From NCBI GenBank assembly GCA_024195585.1, contig SWBL01000033.1:154627-218626 (forward strand): a stretch of DNA of 64,000 nucleotides. Reading direction: 5' to 3'. This document shows positions 57,854 through 64,000 of the stretch, piece after piece (the first letter of the stretch is position 1; every line of letters begins with the position of its first letter). The notes beneath the pieces are model-generated. The model saw only the letters and a program-made list of their open reading frames with translations, was not told where the DNA came from and ran no database searches. This DNA is from Aureobasidium sp. EXF-3400 (taxonomy: Eukaryota; Ascomycota; Dothideomycetes; Dothideales; Saccotheciaceae). The translations under genes were made by a program, and so were the position numbers.

Positions 57854-59194
57854 ATGAGCAGGCCAGCACCCATCGACACACAGTCTCCCAACAAACTTAA
57901 GCGTCTTGGACAGAAGTTCGTCAGTTTTCTGTCCCCAAGCAAATCGAGCTTCTCTCCCACAAGCCCAGAGAAGTTTCAGAAGCCACTACCTCCATTTGAG
58001 CCCCATGGACAACTGTCATCCATAGTTATACCTCCGGACCAACTTCAAACCTCGTTGCGGCATAGTAAATCGCAAGCTTCGCTCCATCCAAATGATGCTC
58101 GGCGCCAATCTCGCGCAGAGTCCCATCGTCGATCTGGTTCCCGAGACTCTCGAAAACATCGCGACAAACCTCCATCTCGAGGCTCTCAAGCTTCTCACCG
58201 TCGATCTGTCTCGGAACAATCGTTCCGCTCGTTCGACTCTAGACGCTCGTACGAGTCTAGATATACGCGAGATGAGCCCTACAGTGAACCAGACGAGCGA
58301 GGGCTCAGGCTCGAGAAAGATATCAGAGTGGTCGAGAACGATGGCATCAGATACCGTTGGACCAACCTCTTCTAAGATGACAGATATCTCGGTCACTTCT
58401 ACTGCCAGCAAGAACCACGTCTTTCGACTAGGGGCTTTTTCCCGGGCATGATAATCAGGGCATCACATAGCGTATTCCAGAACGACCCCCGCGCTACTCC
58501 TGGAGATCCCCATATCACTTTTGTCACAGACGCAGCTGTGTATTCGAAGGCTCGACCGATGGTGGTCTTATATCCTACCCTCAGCGGTCTTTGCTGTGCG
58601 CCTATGTTTAGCCTCAGCGGTAAGACCAGGCAACGCAATTGGCGCAATGAGAGGGAGTTTGAATATATCAGCCTCGGCGAGGAAGGCGACGACTGGCAAG
58701 GTGATACACCATGGGGTGGGGTTCTCAAGTTCCGACCAGATGCCAGACAACGACGACCTTTGAAGAAGGAATGCTTTATCGCGCTTGGAAAAACGATGTA
58801 TGTTGACACACAAGAATTTCTGGAAACTGATCTTGGGTACCTTCCGGGTGACATGTACAACCGGCTCATCATCGCTCTTGACTTTTACCAAGAGCGACGC
58901 AAGCAGTTTGCCTTTTCATACTTCCAGGAGGAATACAAATACCGTGGTACGAATATGACTGCTGGCGGAGATGTTGGTGTTCGGGAGGTTGAAGAGGCGA
59001 CGAGACAGAACAGGAGGATGCAGAGCTTCCGCCCGACCAGAGATAACTATACGATGGATTGGATACTTGAAAAGGGACGCAAGGTTCAAGAGCTAATCGG
59101 TCACAGCTCCCGGGACGCAGACCAGGGACGGCTACCGGTAGAGTCACGGCCAGTGCCAGAACTAAGGATGATGGTAGACTACAGCGACATGTAG
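57854..59194 (+). CDS. Tandem family member C (DUF6590-like) with Arg/Ser-rich N-terminus
   Basis: The first part, from 57854, is 150 residues rich in Ser, Arg and Pro (SHRRSGSRDSRKHRDKPPSR is typical). The second part carries the family module: FFPGMIIRASHSV, YSKARPMVVLYPTLSGLCCA with PMFSLSG, EFEYISLGEEGDDWQGDTPW with GGVLKF, and YLPGDMYNRLIIALDFYQER. Between them the frame meets TAA at 58373. A 57-nt intron (58356-58412, donor GTTGGA, acceptor CAGCAAG) removes it and keeps phase, giving 427 aa and an alignment of RYQ-PRLSTRGFFPG with YRVNKYSRRKAFYPG of member A. If that intron is not used, the gene is broken. The N-terminus is unlike members A and B. Confidence 0.6.
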
Positions 59195-60003
59195 TGTCAT
59201 ATCGATCTTTCTTATTATTGTATCGTTACGACTGCGCTGAATGTGTTGCCAGCTTGTTGACCATTTGCGGCATATTTGATCCTGTTGACCTGTGACGAAT
59301 GTGTACAAGAAAGGGAAGAAGATCATCAGCAGATGTCGTCGGAGAATGTGCCGAGTTTCTGCCATGTAATTATTCGCAAGCAATTCTCAACCACCATCTT
59401 CTCTGAATAACAGACATGACATCTTGGTTTCTACAAGCTGCCATAGCACTGCAATTGAGTATGCAATCGTCAGTCAATATGTTGCATGGGTCTGGTCGTG
59501 GTCTGCACATCATACCTGGTCGACCAATCATGTGTCAGAGGCTTGTTTCGATTACCGCCTGCCCAGTATGCTCAACATCTTTTTGAGGACCATCAACAGC
59601 GTCAAGCAGGTCAACAAATGAGCAAGCGGCTACGAGAAGAGGCACATCCAGATATGGCTGGGCTAAGAAACAAGACGAGTTATTGGCGCGCATGCAGAAG
59701 GCGCACAGCATGTGGCACGGACTTTCGACAAGGATTTGGGCGCGTAGTAGCCAGAAATCCAACGAGTATGAATGGTAGGTCTTCCTGAGCTGTATCCTCT
59801 GATCAGCTCCTGCATCTTTCTTGTTCGCTCCTTCTATCTCGATTTTCTTTGTGTACCGCGTTTGATTTTTTGTTTACTCGAGCTGGTTCTCTCATCTCTA
59901 TTGTACCTCCAATTGTCTTTCCTTGGCTATTGTCCTCCAGACGCCATCTAAACAAAGACAACGCAACTTTTCGACGACTGGTCAGCGAGACAACGACACC
60001 ACA
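59195..60003. other. Intergenic with C/T-rich leader
   Basis: About 810 bases. From 59810 to 59935 the plus strand is strongly pyrimidine-rich, a likely transcribed leader of the next gene. No other feature. Confidence 0.4.
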
Positions 60004-61899
60004 ATGCGGTTCCCTTCTTTTCTTCTCGCTACCGTAGCTGGTCTATGGCAGCAGACGCTCGTTTCCGAGGAAGAGACAGTTACAAGCACACGCCATATCC
60101 ACGTTACCAGAACCATCACAAACTTCCACAGTACCATCTATGCTGTTCGCATGGGTTCATCAACCCTATACATGGAATACATTCCTGCGACTCTGGCGAC
60201 CAAATCCTCCCCCTGGCAAGCACCACAAGCGACACACCTCGAGCTGCGCGCCGAAGCAACCAGTACAATGCATATCAAAGTCACTCAGACAGTAGCTCCA
60301 GTTGGGGCTACAGTATTCGCAAGTAAAGTTGGGACCTCCATTTCGACCATCACCAACGCTCCTCAATCTTTGATCGAGCAGGCTGCGGAGGATGCAGCCG
60401 AGCTATCGTCCTCACAGCTGGCGGCAGCAATATCATCTGCTAAAGCCGATGCACTGACACACTCGACTGTCGCACTGCTAGCCAGCACCACTCCTTCTTC
60501 TACCCTAGAACCATCTGCTCCGCCATCGCCTTCTCAGCCTGAGCCCGCACAGTTCACTAACTCGAGCTCTTCCCCAAACTCAACCCAGTCTGCGGCTGCC
60601 AGTCCAAGTAGCAATGGTGGCAGTGAGACTATTGTCCCGATAGGACTTGAGCTACGATCCAATGGGGGAACCACAACAAATGTTCAGCCACAGGTAACGA
60701 CTATCCAAGCACCATCCACAGTTACTGTCGTGGTCTATAGCTCTTCGCCCACGGCTGCGACTTCGCTTTCTCGTACTATGGAACACAGTGCTGCCTTATC
60801 GCAAGCCTCGACCACATTAGCGTCAAGTATTGCTCAACCGACTACAAGTTCGGGACGTTCCATACAGACCACACAGACCACACAGTCTACACAAAGTGTT
60901 CCTACACCCGTGGCCGTCGACACAAACGCCGCTCAAGTCAAGAGCATACAGACTGCTTTGATACAGCCTTCCACCTACAGCGATGAAGCGGCAGCCACCA
61001 GCGCATCTGCGTCTTCCTCAACCACAGCAGAAGCATGCAGTGAGAATTGTGCTTCGCAGATATCCGTTCCAACAGTGGTGTCTACATCTTATTCTTCTTC
61101 TACTAGCAGCAATAGGGTCTATACCATCCCGGTCACCCTGACCGGTACAACTTCTACACCCTCTGCCGACAGCACTGTTGTGCCATCTGCCGCACAAACT
61201 TCCGGTTCAGCTGCTTCTCCCACATCATACGGTGCACAGAGCAGTGATTCTGCGGCCGCAGACATCGCCGCCGATAACGCAGCTGGGGCCTCAGGTGGTG
61301 ACTCAGGCAGCTTCAAGCTCAGTAAAGGTGGTTTTGCAGCGATCATCAGTGTCGTGTCCGTGGGTGTTGGTCTGGGCAGTACGTCACGCATATCACCTTG
61401 ACCATTTATCTGGCAGCAAGCTAACCATGTCCCAGTAATATTCCTCGTCCTCTTCGTCGTCGCTAAACGCCGCCAATGGAAAGTCCGCCAATCCATCGCC
61501 CGCGCCTCCCGCCGCATAACCGGCCGCTTCTCCTCACACCCCAACAAAACAGCACTACGTTCAGAAAAAGAACCCACTCTACCAATCATTGAACCTCGTC
61601 AACCCTTGGGTCCTCGTCCGGCACCTTCCAGTAGACGCCATCAAGGCTTTGCAAACATCGATGCTACACTACACTCCAACTATCGCGGTGTGGAGACTGT
61701 GGGTAGAAGTGCATCTAGAGGGCCAGAAGCTTGGAGAAGAGCGATGGCCAAGGAGAGATTGCAACAGAGTCAGAGTCAGAGGAAGAAGCCTGAGTTGAGG
61801 GTTGATACGGGTGCGGCTGCTAGGATGGAAGAAGGAAGACGAGGACAACAGGCACAGAAGAAGAAGGGAGATTGGAAGGACTTGTTCAGAGCGCTGTAG
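60004..61899 (+). CDS. Mucin-like single-pass membrane protein, wall-sensor-like
   Basis: Exons 60004-61378 and 61436-61899 encode 612 aa. A short signal peptide (MRFPSFLLATVAGLWQQTLV) is followed by two beta-type Thr-rich repeats (STRHIHVTRTITNFHSTIYA; STMHIKVTQTVAPVGATVFA). About 300 residues of Ser/Thr/Ala-rich, probably O-mannosylated sequence come next. A Gly-rich stretch leads to one transmembrane helix, rebuilt across the intron (GFAAIISVVSVGVGLG plus IIFLVLFVVA), followed at once by KRRQW. The cytosolic tail of about 135 residues is basic with Ser sites (RRITGRFSSH, RSEKEPT, KKKGDWKDLFRAL). The plan resembles Mid2/Wsc-type stress sensors but has no WSC Cys domain. Confidence 0.75.
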
Positions 61900-62037
61900 A
61901 TGGGAAATGAACGTGGTGTGCATGCAATGGACAATAGAATATGTATACATGTAGCCTTGCAAGAGCTTAATGGTATTTGAAGTTTGGCTTTACCTTCGCC
62001 TTCGCCTTGGCCAAAGTTCTCTTTCGGTAAACAGGTC

Positions 62038-63354
62038 TCAATCGTCCTCATCATCATCGTCAATACTCAACACAGCACCCCTTCCCCTCTGACTAGAAGC
62101 GGGAACACCAGATGGACGCGGCGTTCTTCCACTCAACCTCTCCTTCTTCATCCTCTGCACAGGCGTCTCATCCACATCCATGGCATCGTCATCATCATCA
62201 CTAGCAATACTCTGTGGTCGATTGCCACCTTCATCATCACTATCCTCCTCCGCATCGCGATTAGCCTTTTGCAATCTAGCAATCTTGCGCTTGATCATCG
62301 GATCACTGTGAACATCCGCCAGCGTCAAAAGTTTCTGACAACCAGGAACGGGGCATTGAACAGCAGCAGCACCATCAGATCGCACATGATTATTAGGCAT
62401 CTGTATCATCGAGGTGATTGCTTCTCTTTCAAACGAATGAGGACATTTGCGACTTGTAACTGGATCTTCGAATTCTCGCAACGTCAACGGACATCTTGTG
62501 CTGATTGTTTCTTTTGCGATTTGGAGGTCGTCGTCGCTGTCTTCGGCTCCTAAGGCGGTTTCTCCGGCGTCGGGACGGTCTTCTTTGAACCAGAGGTGAG
62601 GTGGAGGGACATCGTCGTTGTGATAGCGGGCATCGTGGGTTATTTTCTTGAAACCGATGTAGTGGTTGTTTTTGCTGTAGCGGTTGGTGAGGGTTTGTGT
62701 GTTGTAGCGGTCTTTGGCACGGGCGACGCGGTCGTTGAAGAGGTGGGCGACGGCGAGTGGACGCTGGGTGGCGTTTGTCGGATCGGTGGGGTCGAAGTCG
62801 GGGTATTCTTCGCTGTCGGCTCTTTGGGTGCGTTGTGTTCGCTGTGTAGAAGCGTTGGATACGTCTTTGACGAGGTCGGCGAGGGTGTGTTGCATGTCCT
62901 CGATGTTGTTGTCGGCGTCAATCATCTTGCGGACATCCTTGTCCATCTGAGCAGTCATGCTGTCCACCTTTGCTTGCAGTTCTGCAAACTGAGCTTCCAT
63001 CTCTTCGACCCGTTGTTGACTTGTGGTAGGATCATCTTGGTTCTTTGCTTTTGTACGGGCGCGTTCGAGAGCGTCTTCCTTGTTGCTCAAAGCTTCGTTC
63101 GTTTCTGCAGCGGCTTCGCTCAGACATGAAATGACCTCGGCAAGCAATTGGTGATGGACCCCAAATTTGGTGGGCTGCGAAAGTTGGCGCAGCCTGTCGC
63201 GGCCAGCGGCGCTGAGAGGATGTTGCAGCGGTTGATAAGGAGGAAGTTCATTTGTAGAAGCTCGTTGTGTTGAAGCGACGGTGCCAGCTCGACCACCGGG
63301 CGTGCCTCTAGCAGGCGTCGATGCGACTGTCGAATGTCTCGTTCTCAGCGACAT
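62038..63354 (-). CDS. NSE2: E3 SUMO-protein ligase NSE2/MMS21
   Basis: The SP-RING subunit of the SMC5-SMC6 complex, needed for DNA repair. A single frame of 438 aa from MSLRTRHSTVASTP. Residues 60-200 are helical with a coiled coil (VEEMEAQFAELQAKVDSMTA). The SP-RING lies near 288-350: CPLTLREFEDPVTSRKCPHS, FEREAITSMIQ, then VQCPVPGC and KLLTLADVHSDPMIKRKI. The C-terminus has acidic runs and an Arg-rich end. The frame extends upstream to a GTG but the first ATG is at 63354. Confidence 0.93.
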   Translation of the reverse strand: MSLRTRHSTVASTPARGTPGGRAGTVASTQRASTNELPPYQPLQHPLSAAGRDRLRQLSQPTKFGVHHQLLAEVISCLSEAAAETNEALSNKEDALERARTKAKNQDDPTTSQQRVEEMEAQFAELQAKVDSMTAQMDKDVRKMIDADNNIEDMQHTLADLVKDVSNASTQRTQRTQRADSEEYPDFDPTDPTNATQRPLAVAHLFNDRVARAKDRYNTQTLTNRYSKNNHYIGFKKITHDARYHNDDVPPPHLWFKEDRPDAGETALGAEDSDDDLQIAKETISTRCPLTLREFEDPVTSRKCPHSFEREAITSMIQMPNNHVRSDGAAAVQCPVPGCQKLLTLADVHSDPMIKRKIARLQKANRDAEEDSDDEGGNRPQSIASDDDDDAMDVDETPVQRMKKERLSGRTPRPSGVPASSQRGRGAVLSIDDDDEDD

Positions 63355-63712
63355 GATGTCTGTGTTTTTGACTGACTTGAAGCTGTCCAAAAGTCGTTTC
63401 GAGGAAGACGCGTTCCGAAGCGCGTCCACTCGCGCCAAGCCCGGCCGCGCCTTCTGTTTCCTCCCGACAATGTCGCTCCTGCCATTCTTCACGATTGTTC
63501 AAAATCACGACTCTTTCCAAATTTTGATCGATATTTTTGGGATACTGAATGTGCTACTTGCTTATGTCCATCTGAGCTACCAGGCTCTGGTTCTTAATTA
63601 CATGAAAAGCATTCGTGGGTATTACTGTCTCTTAGGGCTTTCGTGTCCTCTTCTCTTCATCCTTCGTCCATCTTCCATCTTTCGTCTTTCATCTTCCGTC
63701 TGTCATTTCTTC
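63355..63712. other. Spacer between NSE2 start and carrier 3' end
   Basis: About 360 C/T-rich bases; the 178-codon plus-strand frame across it has no recognisable features. Confidence 0.4.
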
Positions 63713-64000
63713 TTACTTGGTGATGAAGCCAAGGTAGTCAGCCACGATGAGAGTCACCATACTGTCATATGTGTCAGTTACTGTCTTAATACACGGCTTG
63801 GTCAAACTTACGCGTGAGGCGCGATGCGCACGTAGTATGTCGAGAATCCTCTGTAGAATCTCAAAGGTCCTTCCTCGGCTGCAACCTTCTTGAAGCAGTC
63901 GAACATGCCCTTGTACTGCACTTCGCCGTTGGGTCCCTTGGTCTGCTTCTGCAGTCTGGTCTTGACAAAGTCGAATGGCAGACTGAAGAAGGATGCGAAG
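63713..64000 (-). CDS. Mitochondrial carrier family protein, C-terminal part (runs off the right edge)
   Basis: Complement exons >63812-64000 and 63713-63761, joined by a GTAAGT intron, give about 79 C-terminal residues. The third carrier repeat begins FASFFSLPFDFVKTRLQKQT, which contains the P-x-D-x-x-K signature. It continues with YKGMFDCFKKVAAEEGPLRF and YRGFSTYYVRIAPHAMVTLI and ends DYLGFITK. This matches the inner-membrane solute carrier family, and the ending is reminiscent of dicarboxylate/oxoglutarate carriers. The substrate cannot be set from this part. Confidence 0.9.
   Translation of the reverse strand, partial: LRILLQSAIRLCQDQTAEADQGTQRRSAVQGHVRLLQEGCSRGRTFEILQRILDILRAHRASRVSLTKPCIKTVTDTYDSMVTLIVADYLGFITK

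Noticed and set aside
61984..62553. 189-codon plus-strand frame opposite NSE2
   Set aside because: Antisense shadow of acidic and RING codons of NSE2.

Overview
The window is nuclear DNA from a filamentous ascomycete. Coding density is moderate. Introns are short (about 45-60 nt) with GTAAGT/GTACGT-like donors and AG acceptors. Gene content is fungal: UDP-galactopyranose mutase, a Zn2Cys6 regulator, a tannase-family esterase and fungal THO/elongin/MCM proteins. A Dothideomycetes-like source would fit, but the sequence alone does not fix the taxon. Exon models were built by hand by joining open frames at splice sites. All are predictions from one genomic strand.

Layout. 0-11 kb: the 5' part of UDP-galactopyranose mutase (minus), divergent from a TPT-family transporter; a Cys/coiled-coil protein with an in-frame TGA; a degenerate RNase H-like protein; a PIG3-type quinone oxidoreductase; a Ser-rich protein; and a 64-aa Cys-rich protein in three small exons. 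11-21 kb is mostly housekeeping: DBP3 helicase, a Zn2Cys6 factor, RPA1 and UBP14. 21-31 kb is accessory: a DUF421/YetF-like membrane protein, a tannase/feruloyl esterase, an acidic Ala/Glu-rich protein flanked by degraded paralogous sequence, and a 1146-aa secreted Ser/Thr-rich repeat protein. A foldback repeat lies near 31 kb. 31-50 kb: a coiled-coil protein, OST3/OST6, an NDR-type kinase, a Yippee protein, a PY-motif membrane protein, NEDD8/RUB1, Elongin A, THOC7, tubulin cofactor A, MCM4 and RPB7. Many of these are divergent pairs with intergenic distances of about 200-550 bp. 50-59 kb is a second accessory stretch: a BTB protein, a HEVMH zincin-like protein and three diverged members of one gene family in tandem on the same strand. 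59-64 kb: a mucin-like single-pass membrane protein, the NSE2/MMS21 SUMO ligase, and the 3' end of a mitochondrial carrier.

How the genes relate. The mutase and the transporter plausibly make UDP-galactofuranose and move it into the Golgi. OST3, the Ser/Thr-rich secreted protein and the mucin-like protein belong to the glycosylated secretory and cell-wall side. RPA1, MCM4 and NSE2 serve replication and genome integrity. UBP14, NEDD8, Elongin A and the PY-motif protein belong to ubiquitin-type pathways. RPB7, THOC7 and Elongin A act in transcription by RNA polymerase II. The least explained parts are the tandem family at 54-59 kb, the decayed wall-protein relic at 25.2-25.5 kb, and three genes whose reading frame is crossed by an in-frame stop.
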